A stretch of 64,000 bases of DNA from JACPRB01 sp964468745 (lineage in GTDB: Bacteria > Planctomycetota > MHYJ01 > JACPRB01), in contig CAYXVY010000201.1 of the NCBI GenBank assembly GCA_964468745.1, positions 1-64,000 of the forward strand, read 5' to 3'. The notes beneath the pieces were generated by a model. The model saw only the letters and a program-made list of their open reading frames with translations. It was not told where the DNA came from and did no database searches. Shown here one piece after another: positions 24,610 to 33,566 of this stretch (position 1 is its first letter; each line of letters opens with the position of its first letter). Both the position numbers and the translations under genes were made by a program.

Positions 24610-25008
24610 GTGGGACTCGCGACCAAACTGAGAGAGCGTTCGCCGGCGATCCGCGTCGTGCTTCTGCCGCGTGACACGAACGAGGTGGGCTCCGTCTTCG
24701 GCGGTGTCATCATGAGCCTCGTCGACCAGGCCGCCGCCGTCGAGGCGCGCAGGCACACCGACGAGCGCGTCGTCACCGTCTGCGTGCGGGAACTCGTCTT
24801 CAAGAAGCCGGTGTTCGTGGGCGATATCGTCAGCTTCTACTGCAAGACGTTGAAGGTCGGTACTACCTCGATCACGGTTCATGTCGATGTTGAAGTCCAG
24901 CGACGAGCGGACTCGTCGATCACCGAGGAGGTGACCGAGGCCGATCTCGTCTTCGTGGTCGTCGACAAGGATCTGCGGCCGATGCCGATCAAGAAGAACA
25001 GCCGATAA
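24610..25008 (+). CDS. acyl-CoA thioesterase, hotdog fold (YciA-like)
   Basis: A 132-residue single hotdog domain. GSVFGGVIMSLVDQAAAVEARRHT carries the Asp of the YciA/BFIT active site, and VRELVFKKPVFVGDIVSFY is the following conserved strand. It would hydrolyse acyl-CoA to free acid and CoA in the cytoplasm. GTG start 4 nt after the previous stop with AGGGGAG before it. It is the last gene of the SPFH operon. Confidence 0.88.
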   Translation: MGLATKLRERSPAIRVVLLPRDTNEVGSVFGGVIMSLVDQAAAVEARRHTDERVVTVCVRELVFKKPVFVGDIVSFYCKTLKVGTTSITVHVDVEVQRRADSSITEEVTEADLVFVVVDKDLRPMPIKKNSR

Positions 25009-25020
25009 GCCGCGCCCGTC

Positions 25021-25063
25021 GCTTTAAAATGAAGCGAGCCCCAGCCGGCGAGGGCAGGGGCCC
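25021..25063 (-). terminator. hairpin and T-run after the Thr/Pro-rich secreted protein gene
   Basis: On the minus strand GGGCCCC pairs with GGGGCTC (one non-Watson-Crick pair, 14-nt loop), then GCTTCATTTTAAAGC follows. The trailing GCTTCATTTT is the same element seen after the terminator stem of secreted protein A. Confidence 0.5.
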
Positions 25064-25091
25064 GTTTCGAGGACTGGCCTTGCGATGGGTT

Positions 25092-26324
25092 TTATGGGCG
25101 TAGTCTGGCGGCGGTGAGGGCGAGCATCGTCAGGGCGAGCGCCATGACGAGCGCGTTCCCCGCGTACATGCCGCGCGTCGCGTCGAACATCTGGCAGTCG
25201 TTGCCGCCGTCCTTGCTCTTCGGGCCGGCGACGGGGACGGGTACGATCAGGTCCGGCACTGTGTCCGCGTTGATGTCGAACGAAGTCCACGGGCTGAAGT
25301 TGCCGGCGCTGTCTTCGGCGCGGTACTTCCACGCCCAGTTGCCGACTGGCAGGGCGACGACGATCTGTGCCTGGCTGCCGCTGGCCAGGAAATTCGTGCT
25401 CTCGGTCGCATTGCCCGTAAATCCCATGGTCGTGATGGCGCGTTCGATGTGCCAGCGGATGGTGTCGCCATCGACGTCCGCGACCATCGCCTTGAACCAC
25501 ACCTGCGAGCCCACGACGACTCCGCCCGTCGGAATCGGATTCACGCCGCCGCCGTCGAACTGCCCGGGGGCGCTCACGATGGGCGGCTGGTTTACCGGCG
25601 GCGAGGTGCCGCAGATGAAATCCGTGTCCGTCTCGGGGTTTGCGCCGTAGGAGACCGTCGTGCTGGTCGTCACACCGTCCGTGGCATAGACCGACCAGTG
25701 ATAGAGCTCGCCGTCCGTGAGGCCGGTGAGCGTGATGGAGGCGGAGGTTGCCGTCACAGTAACGGAGTGCGTGGGCGTTCCCGTGAACGTCGTGCTCGTG
25801 GGCACGCATTCGACGTGCACCTTGTAGGTTACCGCGGAGACCGCAAATGTGGGATCCGCGGGCGTGCTTGTCGTGGTTGTCGAGGACGTAATGCTCTCGA
25901 TGTCGCACGTGACGATGGCCTCAGCGCCTTCGCTGTAGCCGCCGGTTGCGATGACCGTCGTGGCGTCGGAGCGAAGCTGCACCAGGTTCTTCACAGTGAT
26001 CGTCGTTGTCGTCGGCGGCGGTACCGCCGTCGTGGTCACCGGAGGAGTGGTCGTAGTCGTCGTGGGAGGCGTGGTTGTCGTCGTCGTGGGAGGTGTCGTC
26101 GTGCTCGTCGTCGGCGGTTTGGTCGTTGTCGATGCCGGCGGCGTCGTCGTGGTGGTCGTGGGAGGCGTCGTCGTATCCGACGCGGGCGGCTCGCTGGTCG
26201 TGGGTGCTGTGCTCGTGTCCGTCGTGCCGTCCGGAAGCGGCGCCGTCGCGGCGAGTGCGATCGCGATGCCGATCGCCAGGATCGGAATCACCAGGATGCG
26301 GGACTTCCGCAAAACGTTGCTCAC
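25092..26324 (-). CDS. secreted Thr/Pro-rich protein with C-terminal Cys-helix-Arg tail
   Basis: A 410-residue exported protein, GTG start at 26324 preceded by GGAGGG. It has a signal peptide (LVIPILAIGIAIALAA), then a linker of repeated TTTTTTPP units (about residues 34-110). A beta-rich region with fibronectin-III-like character follows (LTGLTDGELYHWSVYATDG), then a second beta domain. The tail holds GGNDCQMF, a hydrophobic helix and AARLRP. It follows the sigma-kinase pair on the same strand, with 136 bp between the kinase stop and this start. It is probably a surface protein and a possible target of that sigma factor. The protein is not a paralogue of A or B outside the tail. Confidence 0.72.
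   Translation of the reverse strand: MSNVLRKSRILVIPILAIGIAIALAATAPLPDGTTDTSTAPTTSEPPASDTTTPPTTTTTTPPASTTTKPPTTSTTTPPTTTTTTPPTTTTTTPPVTTTAVPPPTTTTITVKNLVQLRSDATTVIATGGYSEGAEAIVTCDIESITSSTTTTSTPADPTFAVSAVTYKVHVECVPTSTTFTGTPTHSVTVTATSASITLTGLTDGELYHWSVYATDGVTTSTTVSYGANPETDTDFICGTSPPVNQPPIVSAPGQFDGGGVNPIPTGGVVVGSQVWFKAMVADVDGDTIRWHIERAITTMGFTGNATESTNFLASGSQAQIVVALPVGNWAWKYRAEDSAGNFSPWTSFDINADTVPDLIVPVPVAGPKSKDGGNDCQMFDATRGMYAGNALVMALALTMLALTAARLRP
25995..26225 (-). repeat. degenerate tandem repeat coding for Thr/Pro linker
   Basis: GTCGTCGTGGGAGG-type units (plus strand) repeat through this stretch and encode runs of Thr broken by Pro-Pro. Such repeats are prone to length variation by slippage. 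Confidence 0.7.
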
Positions 26325-26460
26325 AAGGCCCTCCTCGCAAAACCCCAGTCCAAGCAAAACTGCTGAACTAACCCCACCGCTCCCCATACGAAGGGGGGCC
26401 CCGTTTTCCGTACCCGATTCGTAAAGATTTGTGCCCGGACCAGGGGGTGGCAGGGAGGGG

Positions 26461-29304
26461 CTATTCCTGCTGTTTGGCCAGCAGGGTGTCGATCTGCGCC
26501 CTGAGGGCCTCTCGCAGGGGCCACTGGGGGGGCGCGACGTCGAGGCAGGTGCGGAAATCGTCGATGGCTCCCTTGAAGTCTCCCGTGGCCTGCCGGACCA
26601 TGCCGCGATTGTGGTACGGCTCCGGGCGTTGCGGATACTGCCGCACCGACTCTTCGGCGTCGGCCATCGCGCCCGGAAAATCCCGTGTCGTGGCCTTGAG
26701 GGCCGTGCGGTTGACGCGCGCGGGGAAGAACCGCGGGTTGAGCTCGAGCGCACGATCGTAGTCCTGCATGGCGCCGACCGGATCGTTGCGCTGGCGCTTG
26801 AGGTCGGCGCGGCGGCAGTGCGTCGCGGGATCCGTCGGATTGAGCAGGATCGCCTGCGAGTAGTCGTCGAGGGCACGCTTCCATTGTCCGCGCGCCTCGT
26901 AGGTCTCGCCGCGCTTGAGGTGCGGCGCCGGATTCGCCGGCATGATGCCGATGGCGCTGGAGAAATCCTCGAGGGCGCCGTCGAGATCGCGGCGCGCCGC
27001 GCGCAGGGCGCCGCGATTGAAGTAAGCGAGCGCGCAATGGACGTTGATCCGGATCGCCTCGCCGTAGTCCGCCATCGCGGCGTCCTGCTCGCCGAGCGAC
27101 TGCCGCGCGTTGCCTCTATTCACGTACGCGAGCGCGAGCTTGGGATCCTTCGCCATCGCGGCGTTGGCGTCGTCGATCGCGCCCTGCAGATCGCCCGATA
27201 GGGCTTTCGCGAAAGCCCTGTTGCAGAGCGCGCCGGCGTCGTCCGGCCGCATGCTCATGTACTGCTCGATGTCGGCGATGCCCCCCTTCGGATCGCCCGA
27301 CTGGGCGCGCGCGAAGCCGCGGTTGTTGTAGGCCGGCGCGAAGCGCGGCGCGAGACGCAGCGTGGCGGTGTATTCCGCGATCGCGTCCGCCTGGCGGCCG
27401 CGGGCGATCCACGCGTTGCCGCGCAGGAATCGCGCGCGCGCGTAGTGGGGACGCAGCTTGAGCGCCTGTCCGAAATCGTCCGGCTCTCCGCGGGCCATGC
27501 CGCGCAGGAGCCAGAATTCCTCGCACCCGAGACGACCTGAGAACGTCTTGATGGCGTCATCGCTCAGCCGAACAACCTCGTCGCGCCGCAGCTGCGCGAG
27601 CGCGCGATACACTGCCAGCAGCGACCGGTCGGCATCCTCCGCGGCGTCGGGCCGCCTCGTGGCCGACGCGAGATGGCGCGCGGCGGTGTCCAAGTGCTGC
27701 ATGACGCGTTCGTCGGGCGTGAGCGTGTCGTGCATCCGCTGGACGAACGCGTCCATCGCGCGCTCCTGGTACAGCCGTGCGAGATGGTAGTGCGCCCCCG
27801 AATCGTTGGGGCTGCACCGTTCCGCCGCGCGGAGCGCCCGCTCCGCGGCGTCGAGGTCCCCGAGCATGTGACGCCCGATGCCCAGCGTGACCCACGCGTG
27901 CGAATCCTCGGCGCCTCCCCCCTCCCGCACGATCGCGTCCAGTTCGTCGCACGCTTTCTTGACGCGCGCCAGCTCGGCGAAAATCGCGTCGCCTTCGACG
28001 TGGAACCACGGACGTGCACCGCGGATGACGGCTTCGATCGGCCGCACGAGTTGCTCCGCCCGCAGCCGGCGCTCGGCCTCGCCCGCGCGCGCGAAACTCC
28101 AGATCGAGGCGCCGATGGCGACGATCAGAACGGCGGCGGTGGCGGTGACCCGCCTGCGCACTGAGAACCAGCGGCTCAGCTTGCGGACCACGCCCGGCGC
28201 CTGCGCATAGACGGGCTCGCCGGCGAGGTAGCGCAGCAGCTCCTCTGAGAACTCCTCCGCGTTCACGTAGCGCCGGGACGGAACCGGGTCGAGCGCCTTC
28301 AGGCACACCGTCTCAAGCTCCACCGAGACGCGCGGATTGAGATTGCGAGGGCGCTCCGGCGGACCTGCGAGGATCTTGTTGAAGACCTCGATAGGGTGGG
28401 CACCGGTATGAGGTGGCCGGCCGACCAGCATCTCGTAGAGGATCGCCCCGAGCGCATAGACGTCGGTTCGAGCGGTCACCTGGTCGATGCCGCTTTGTAC
28501 CTGTTCCGGAGCCATGTACGGCGGCGTGCCGACCACGAATCCCGTCTCGGTCACGCGCGCCTCGTTTTCCTGCAGGAACGCCAGACTGAAATCGGCGACC
28601 TTCGGCTCACCCATCTCCGTGACGATGATGTTCGCGGGCTTGAGGTCGCGATGGATGATGCCGTTCTGATGCGCGTAGTGAACCGCGCGCGAGACTGTCG
28701 CGAGGAGGCGGATCATGGACGGAAGCGCCCGTCGCGCCTGCGGCATCAACTCCGTCAGCGTCTTGCCCTTCACCAACTCCATCACGAGGTACATGTGGCC
28801 GTCCTCCTCGCACGCGTCGTGCAGCGTGACGAGGTTCGGGTGCGCGAGGCGCGCCGCGGCCGTGCACTCGCGATAGAAGCGCTGACGCATCGTCTCAAAA
28901 CTCTTGGCGCGCGGGCGCAGGACCTTGAGCGCGACCTCGCGGTGGAGCTCGCGGTCGAGGGCGCGGTAGACGATGGCCACGCCCCCTTCGCCGAGCCGCT
29001 CGATGATCTCGTAGCGGCGGAATCTCGGAAGCTCCAGCTTGGCGGTGTCGTAGAGCGCCTCCGACACCTCCGGCGCCAGCCCGCGCGGGACGGCGCCGTT
29101 CAAGTACTGGCGATGGCGCTCCTCGCGGCGCAGCTCTTCAAGCGCTTTGTCGTCGATCAGTCCGCGCTCGCGCATGAGATCCGCCAGGAGGACCGATTCG
29201 CCGCGGGCGAGCCGCTCCTGCTGCTCGCGAAGGCACTCTTGCACGGCCTCCTGGGGGACAATGCCGCGTTCGACGGCCAGACGCCCGACTATCGTGTCTG
29301 CCAC
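26461..29304 (-). CDS. Ser/Thr protein kinase with membrane helix and TPR repeats
   Basis: A 947-residue protein, GTG start. N-terminal MshEN-like helical repeats (IVGRLAVERGIV; LADLMRERGLI) precede a kinase domain at about 98-365 with Lys127, Glu146, HRD 218-220 and APE 265-267. The DFG motif reads DFS (238-240). A membrane helix lies at about 385-404. The remaining 540 residues are about a dozen TPR units (for example AYFNRGALRAARRDLDGAL), placed outside the cytoplasm if the kinase is inside. It follows its sigma gene by 36 nt. The Gly-to-Ser change in DFG may alter activity without abolishing it. Confidence 0.9.
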   Translation of the reverse strand: MADTIVGRLAVERGIVPQEAVQECLREQQERLARGESVLLADLMRERGLIDDKALEELRREERHRQYLNGAVPRGLAPEVSEALYDTAKLELPRFRRYEIIERLGEGGVAIVYRALDRELHREVALKVLRPRAKSFETMRQRFYRECTAAARLAHPNLVTLHDACEEDGHMYLVMELVKGKTLTELMPQARRALPSMIRLLATVSRAVHYAHQNGIIHRDLKPANIIVTEMGEPKVADFSLAFLQENEARVTETGFVVGTPPYMAPEQVQSGIDQVTARTDVYALGAILYEMLVGRPPHTGAHPIEVFNKILAGPPERPRNLNPRVSVELETVCLKALDPVPSRRYVNAEEFSEELLRYLAGEPVYAQAPGVVRKLSRWFSVRRRVTATAAVLIVAIGASIWSFARAGEAERRLRAEQLVRPIEAVIRGARPWFHVEGDAIFAELARVKKACDELDAIVREGGGAEDSHAWVTLGIGRHMLGDLDAAERALRAAERCSPNDSGAHYHLARLYQERAMDAFVQRMHDTLTPDERVMQHLDTAARHLASATRRPDAAEDADRSLLAVYRALAQLRRDEVVRLSDDAIKTFSGRLGCEEFWLLRGMARGEPDDFGQALKLRPHYARARFLRGNAWIARGRQADAIAEYTATLRLAPRFAPAYNNRGFARAQSGDPKGGIADIEQYMSMRPDDAGALCNRAFAKALSGDLQGAIDDANAAMAKDPKLALAYVNRGNARQSLGEQDAAMADYGEAIRINVHCALAYFNRGALRAARRDLDGALEDFSSAIGIMPANPAPHLKRGETYEARGQWKRALDDYSQAILLNPTDPATHCRRADLKRQRNDPVGAMQDYDRALELNPRFFPARVNRTALKATTRDFPGAMADAEESVRQYPQRPEPYHNRGMVRQATGDFKGAIDDFRTCLDVAPPQWPLREALRAQIDTLLAKQQE

Positions 29305-29340
29305 TTCACCTACTGTACGACGGTGGGACTCGGGTCCCGT

Positions 29341-30060
29341 CTACTCCAGCCACGAAAAGAGTCCGCGCAGCTCGTCGGCGAGTTCTTCGGCGGACCGCAC
29401 GGTCTCGCGCACCTGCGCCTTGAGAGCCTCCCTGAACGCCTCGCGCGCGACACGGAGATAATTGCTGACGCTGTCCTCCGTGATTCCCAGTTGTTTCGCG
29501 ACGGCCGTGTACGTAGCCTGTCCGTCCCCCTCGAGATCGTAGAGGCGGAAGACCTCGAAGCACTTCATGCGATCCTGCTTGTGAAACGTCTCGCGGACCG
29601 ACTCCACGGCCGCGCGGATCACCGCGGCCCGCCATTCGCGCTCGAACACCTCTTCGGGACCGAATTCGCGGGCGGCCGCGAGGTTCTCCTCCGCGCCCAG
29701 CTCCGCCTGGTCCAGCGTCAGGTGCGCGATCTTCCCGCCCCTCCGCACCGCGTGATCGATCCGCCGCTGGTCGGCGACAAAGTTGCGGACGCTTGTCTTC
29801 AGGAAGTTGCGGAAGCGTCCGCGCTCCTCGTCCGCCTTCTCGAGAAAGCCGGATTCCATCAGATGGAGAAAGAAGGCCTGCGTCAGGTCCATCGACGCGG
29901 TCGCGTCGTGATTGCAGGAGGTGCGCACGTACCAGTACACGGGCTTCCAGTAGCGTTCGATGAGCGTGTTGAGTGCGGTCTGGGAGTCCTTCTCCTCGCC
30001 GCGCGCGTGCGAGACGAGGGTCCACAGCGTCGATGGAAACGCTACCGGTGCGGTGTCCAC
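29341..30060 (-). CDS. ECF-type sigma factor paired with TPR kinase
   Basis: A 239-residue sigma factor of the same family as those at 2567 and 11942. Region 2 has FPSTLWTLVSHARG, ERYWKPVYWYVR and DLTQAFFLHLME. Region 4 has TYTAVAKQLGITEDSVSNYL near residue 200. GTG start at 30060. The kinase gene follows at 36 nt and a secreted-protein gene follows the kinase, so all three may be one transcription unit. mrp lies upstream on the same strand, 45 bp away. Confidence 0.88.
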   Translation of the reverse strand: MDTAPVAFPSTLWTLVSHARGEEKDSQTALNTLIERYWKPVYWYVRTSCNHDATASMDLTQAFFLHLMESGFLEKADEERGRFRNFLKTSVRNFVADQRRIDHAVRRGGKIAHLTLDQAELGAEENLAAAREFGPEEVFEREWRAAVIRAAVESVRETFHKQDRMKCFEVFRLYDLEGDGQATYTAVAKQLGITEDSVSNYLRVAREAFREALKAQVRETVRSAEELADELRGLFSWLE

Positions 30061-30105
30061 GATTCCGATGATAACGCAAACCCGCCGGCACCTGTCAGCG
30101 GATCG

Positions 30106-31200
30106 CTATCCGGGCTTCCCCCAGACGAGAGGCTGCAGCGCGGGCTCATTCTGTTTGAAGCCGGCAATGCTCACCTGCGCGGCCAAGTTCTCGGCGACCC
30201 TCATGAACGCGCGCGCCGCAGGGTGATTGGGATCCGCTTCGACGATGGGACGCCCCGCGTCCGCCGTCGTGCGAATCGTCGTGTCCAGCGGGATGGCGCC
30301 GAGGAAGGGGAGTCCCATCCCTGTGGCGATCGACCTCGCGCCGCCCACGCCGAAGATGTCGTCGTGATTGTGGCACTTCGGGCACTCGTAGCCGGACATG
30401 TTCTCGATGATGCCGAGCACCGGCACGTGAAGCTTGCTGAACATGTCTACCGCCTTCGTCGCGACGTTGAGCGCAACGTCCTGCGGCGTCGAGACGACCG
30501 CGGCGCCGGTCAGCGGGATCATCTGGCAGAGCGAGAGCTGGACGTCGCCCGTGCCGGGGGGCAGGTCGATGATGAGATAGTCGAGCTCGCCCCACTCGAC
30601 GCCCCCGAGGAACTGCTCCATGTATTTGTGGAGGATCGGGCCTCGCACCGTCACGGCCTGGCCGGGGGGCGAGAAGAGGCCGATCGAGACCATCGGCATG
30701 CCGTACACGCGCGGCGGCACAAGTTTCGTCGAAGGCGTGGTCGTCGGCTGCCAGCCCGGGGCCATGCCGAGGATCTTCGGGATGCTCGGACCGTAGATGT
30801 CCGCGTCCATCACGCCGACGCGTGCGCCGAGCTTCGAGAGCGCGAGCGCGATATTCGCACTGACCGTCGATTTGCCGACGCCGCCCTTGCCGCTGGCGAT
30901 GGGGACGACGTTGCGCACGGTCGTGAGCATGTGCTGCTTGGCCGAGACGGTGCTTCGCACTTGCGAGGTCATCTGCACATCGACCTTCTCGATGCCGGGC
31001 AGCCGCTTCACGGCATCGATCGACTGCTGTTTCAGCTGCTCGCGCACCGGGCACGCGGGCGTGGTGAGTTCGATGGTGAACGAGACGACGCCTCCGCACG
31101 ACTTGACATCCTTCACGAAGCCGAGCGAGACGATGTCGCGGTGCAGGTCGGGGTCCTGAACGGATTTGAGCGCGTTCAGGATCGCGGGGATTTCAGCCAT
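30106..31200 (-). CDS. mrp: Mrp/ApbC-family Fe-S cluster carrier ATPase
   Basis: A 364-residue protein with an N-terminal DUF59/MIP18-like domain (about 1-85), then a P-loop with GKGGVGKSTVSANIALAL, DADIYGPS, IDLPPGTGDVQL, and the cluster-binding CPKC (YECPKCHNHDD). It assembles and transfers Fe-S clusters in the cytoplasm. The ATG at 31200 is preferred over 31296 because the family N-terminus starts here and a -35/-10 promoter lies just upstream. It is divergent from the STAS-FHA gene. Confidence 0.95.
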   Translation of the reverse strand: MAEIPAILNALKSVQDPDLHRDIVSLGFVKDVKSCGGVVSFTIELTTPACPVREQLKQQSIDAVKRLPGIEKVDVQMTSQVRSTVSAKQHMLTTVRNVVPIASGKGGVGKSTVSANIALALSKLGARVGVMDADIYGPSIPKILGMAPGWQPTTTPSTKLVPPRVYGMPMVSIGLFSPPGQAVTVRGPILHKYMEQFLGGVEWGELDYLIIDLPPGTGDVQLSLCQMIPLTGAAVVSTPQDVALNVATKAVDMFSKLHVPVLGIIENMSGYECPKCHNHDDIFGVGGARSIATGMGLPFLGAIPLDTTIRTTADAGRPIVEADPNHPAARAFMRVAENLAAQVSIAGFKQNEPALQPLVWGKPG

Positions 31201-31209
31201 AGGCAGAGT

Positions 31210-31238
31210 AGCGTAGTGGCAACTGTGGCAGGGGTCAA
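31210..31238 (-). promoter_or_regulatory. sigma70-type promoter for mrp
   Basis: TTGACC (31238-31233) is separated by exactly 17 nt from TACGCT (31215-31210) on the minus strand, and the ATG follows 9 nt after the -10. The predicted leader is 0-3 nt. Confidence 0.6.
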
Positions 31239-31265
31239 TCCGATACTGCTGGGACAAGCGTTCAC

Positions 31266-32522
31266 GTGGGGGACCTGTCGATCGAGCGTACGTCATGGAG
31301 AGAATTGCCGCACGCCGCGGAGTTCAACGTGCACGGGAAAATGACGGCGGCCGGCGTCATGTCGTTCAAGGGGACGATCGATGCCGCGGTTGACGGCCCC
31401 GTGAGCATTCTGTTGCTGGGCCTCAAACATGTGCCGTTCCTGCCGAGCATCTCGCTGTCTTACCTTTCGGATCTCGTTGTGCGACTGCAGCGGCGCGGCG
31501 GCGGGATCGCGCTCGTGCAGGCCGACGGCAAGATCAAGGTCGTTCTCGCATCGCTCGGGCTTGTGCAGTTCTTCCAGTTCAGCGACGACTACGAACGCGC
31601 CCGCGTCTTCGCGCAAGAGCAGTCGAAGCAACTGCTGGCGCAGCCGCGGATCGTGATACATCGCGGTCCTGGAGAGGGACAGGTGTATCCCGTCGCCGGC
31701 GATCCAGTCGTCGTCGGGGGCGATCCCGAAGCGACGATCGTCGTGCGAGCGGCCAACATCAACCGTCGTCACGCGCAGATCTCCGGCGGCCGCGTCAAGG
31801 ATCTCGGCTCTAAGATGGGGACGTACGTCGGCCAGAAGCGCATCGCGGACGAGGCGCTGAAGAACGGCGACATCATCCGGATCGCCGACCTCGAGCTTCG
31901 ATTCGTCGAGGGCTCGCGTCTACTTTCGAATCACGCAGACGCCGCCGTTCTGGTCGGCGAGCGCGCGCATGAAGTCTTCGCGCGCGTCGGCGCCGACGCC
32001 GATCGTATGGATCTTCACGCGGCGCGTGCGGTTCATCTCGATCATCTTCGACAGGATTTCGCCAGGCTCGATGATGCGCCCGTTGTTCGGGACGCCGTCG
32101 GAGAGGAGATAGATCGTGTCGACGCCCGCCTTGAACGCGTTCGCCTCGACGGTCTCGCTACGCTTGAGCGCCTCCTTCGGCTCCTTCCTCTCGCTCAGGA
32201 GGAACGCGCGTTCGAGGGGGTCGAAGATGTTCGTCTGGCCGTCCGGCTCGAGAGCGTCGATGAACGCGATCGCCTTCTCCTTGTTTGCGCGCGTCGCGGC
32301 TTCGAGTCCCTCGTCGAGCCACGGCTGGTACTCGTGGTTGTAGATGATGATGTTGAAGCGCACGTCCTCCTTCAGCCGCCAGATCGCGTTGCGCAGTTCG
32401 TGCTTGGCGACGTCGATTTTTCGGCCCTTGAACTCCTTCGCACGCGGGATCGGATCGCCGCCGCCGGTGGCCACCTCGGTCTCGTCCGGCTTCCATTCCG
32501 CGGGCTCTTTCATCGAGCCTGA
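31266..32522 (+). CDS. STAS-FHA protein with abnormal antisense C-terminal extension
   Basis: Residues about 10-125 form a STAS domain (anti-sigma-factor-antagonist fold; VSILLLGLKHVPFLPSISL). Residues about 135-215 form an FHA domain (PVVVGGDPEAT, NINRRHAQIS, DLGSKMGTYV). This suggests a phosphothreonine-reading regulator. The FHA domain ends near 31915, but no stop occurs in frame until 32522, so about 200 extra codons lie antisense to the convergent HEAT-VWA gene. The extension is Arg/Leu/Val-rich like other antisense frames here and is probably not functional protein. GTG start. The natural stop may have been lost. Confidence 0.7.
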   Translation: MGDLSIERTSWRELPHAAEFNVHGKMTAAGVMSFKGTIDAAVDGPVSILLLGLKHVPFLPSISLSYLSDLVVRLQRRGGGIALVQADGKIKVVLASLGLVQFFQFSDDYERARVFAQEQSKQLLAQPRIVIHRGPGEGQVYPVAGDPVVVGGDPEATIVVRAANINRRHAQISGGRVKDLGSKMGTYVGQKRIADEALKNGDIIRIADLELRFVEGSRLLSNHADAAVLVGERAHEVFARVGADADRMDLHAARAVHLDHLRQDFARLDDAPVVRDAVGEEIDRVDARLERVRLDGLATLERLLRLLPLAQEERAFEGVEDVRLAVRLESVDERDRLLLVCARRGFESLVEPRLVLVVVDDDVEAHVLLQPPDRVAQFVLGDVDFSALELLRTRDRIAAAGGHLGLVRLPFRGLFHRA

Positions 32523-33503
32523 GCGATCGAGGACAAATGCGACACGCTTCGAGATCACGGGGATGCCGTAGAACTTGGCCGGCTCGCTCGCCGTGCCGCC
32601 CGCGTCGGGCTTCCGCTCCGGAGGCTTTTCGTACTTGCCCCCGAGGAGGGCCGCCTTGTTCGCCGTGAACCAGGCCTTCCACGCCGTGTAGTCGCCGCGG
32701 CTGTCGACGCCGGTCAGGGCGACGAGCACGGCGTTGATTTCCTCGCGCAGCCGTCCCGTCGCGTCTTTGAGCGCCTCGATGAGCGGCTCGATCCCCTTCG
32801 AGTCGTCGATTCGATGCAAGGCATCGACGGCCGCGAGCTTCACGGGGAAGTCCGGCGACCGCTTGAGGGCGTCCGCGATGGCGGGGATCGACTCGGCTTC
32901 GCGCCGATGGCCGAGCGCGTCGAGGATGGAGACGAGCGCACGGCCGTCCTTCTCCCGCCCCGCGGCCTTTCGCAGCGCGTCCTGTGCCTCCGACGCGGCG
33001 CACTCGCCCAGCGCCTCCGCTGCGGCGCCTCGCATGGCCCAGTCGGAATCGCCCAGCCTGGAGACGAGCGACTTCACAGCCTCGCCGCTCTTCATGCGAA
33101 TGAGCGACGCGCGGATCGCCGGCTTGACGCCCTCCTCGGCGAAGATCTTCGCTTCGAGCGCCTTGGCTTCGGCCGAGAGGGCGACGTATTCCTCGCGTTG
33201 CTTGATTTCGTCGCCCTTCCATTCCACGGTGCCGATCTGCATCTTCGCGTGGACGGGGCTCGCCTCCATCTTGCGGATGCGATCGAGCTTGTCCGACTGA
33301 TACGTGCGTATGTTGCCGGTCGAGACGGCCCAGAGGTCGAGCAGCAGCGCAGCCGATTCGGGTTTGTCGAACTCGCCGAGCTTTGTCGCGGCCTCGGCGC
33401 GCGCGGCCGTCGCCGGGTTCTTCAGCGCGGCCTTCGCGGCGTCGCGAACGGCGTTCCAGTCCCCCTGAGCCGAGAGCAGGAGGAGGAGTGCGATCGTGCT
33501 CAT
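31920..33503 (-). CDS. secreted HEAT-repeat and von Willebrand A domain protein
   Basis: A 527-residue protein with a short signal-like N-terminus (MSTIALLLLLSAQG). Helical HEAT-type repeats occupy about 20-270 (RGAAAEALGECA, KLAAVDALHRI). A VWA domain fills about 310-527 with an intact MIDAS site: DRSGSM, the Thr in GQTNIFD and the Asp in LLSDGVPN. Such proteins bind metal and protein ligands. The role is unknown. GGGAGG precedes the ATG. Its 3' end overlaps the convergent STAS-FHA frame. Confidence 0.85.
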   Translation of the reverse strand: MSTIALLLLLSAQGDWNAVRDAAKAALKNPATAARAEAATKLGEFDKPESAALLLDLWAVSTGNIRTYQSDKLDRIRKMEASPVHAKMQIGTVEWKGDEIKQREEYVALSAEAKALEAKIFAEEGVKPAIRASLIRMKSGEAVKSLVSRLGDSDWAMRGAAAEALGECAASEAQDALRKAAGREKDGRALVSILDALGHRREAESIPAIADALKRSPDFPVKLAAVDALHRIDDSKGIEPLIEALKDATGRLREEINAVLVALTGVDSRGDYTAWKAWFTANKAALLGGKYEKPPERKPDAGGTASEPAKFYGIPVISKRVAFVLDRSGSMKEPAEWKPDETEVATGGGDPIPRAKEFKGRKIDVAKHELRNAIWRLKEDVRFNIIIYNHEYQPWLDEGLEAATRANKEKAIAFIDALEPDGQTNIFDPLERAFLLSERKEPKEALKRSETVEANAFKAGVDTIYLLSDGVPNNGRIIEPGEILSKMIEMNRTRRVKIHTIGVGADAREDFMRALADQNGGVCVIRK

Positions 33504-33566
33504 CCCCGAACCTCCCTTGTCCCGCCCATTATGCAGGATCGGGATTGGGATTGGGACCGGGATTCG

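Noticed and set aside
25951..26424. Val-rich plus-strand frame opposite the Thr/Pro linker
   Set aside because: It is the mirror of the Thr repeats (ACN read as GTN) and has no start or context of its own.
28396..31344. A 982-codon open frame on the plus strand
   Set aside because: It lies antisense to a kinase gene, a sigma gene and mrp, all with clear motifs. Its composition (Arg/Leu/Val/Asp) is typical of mirror frames in GC-rich DNA.
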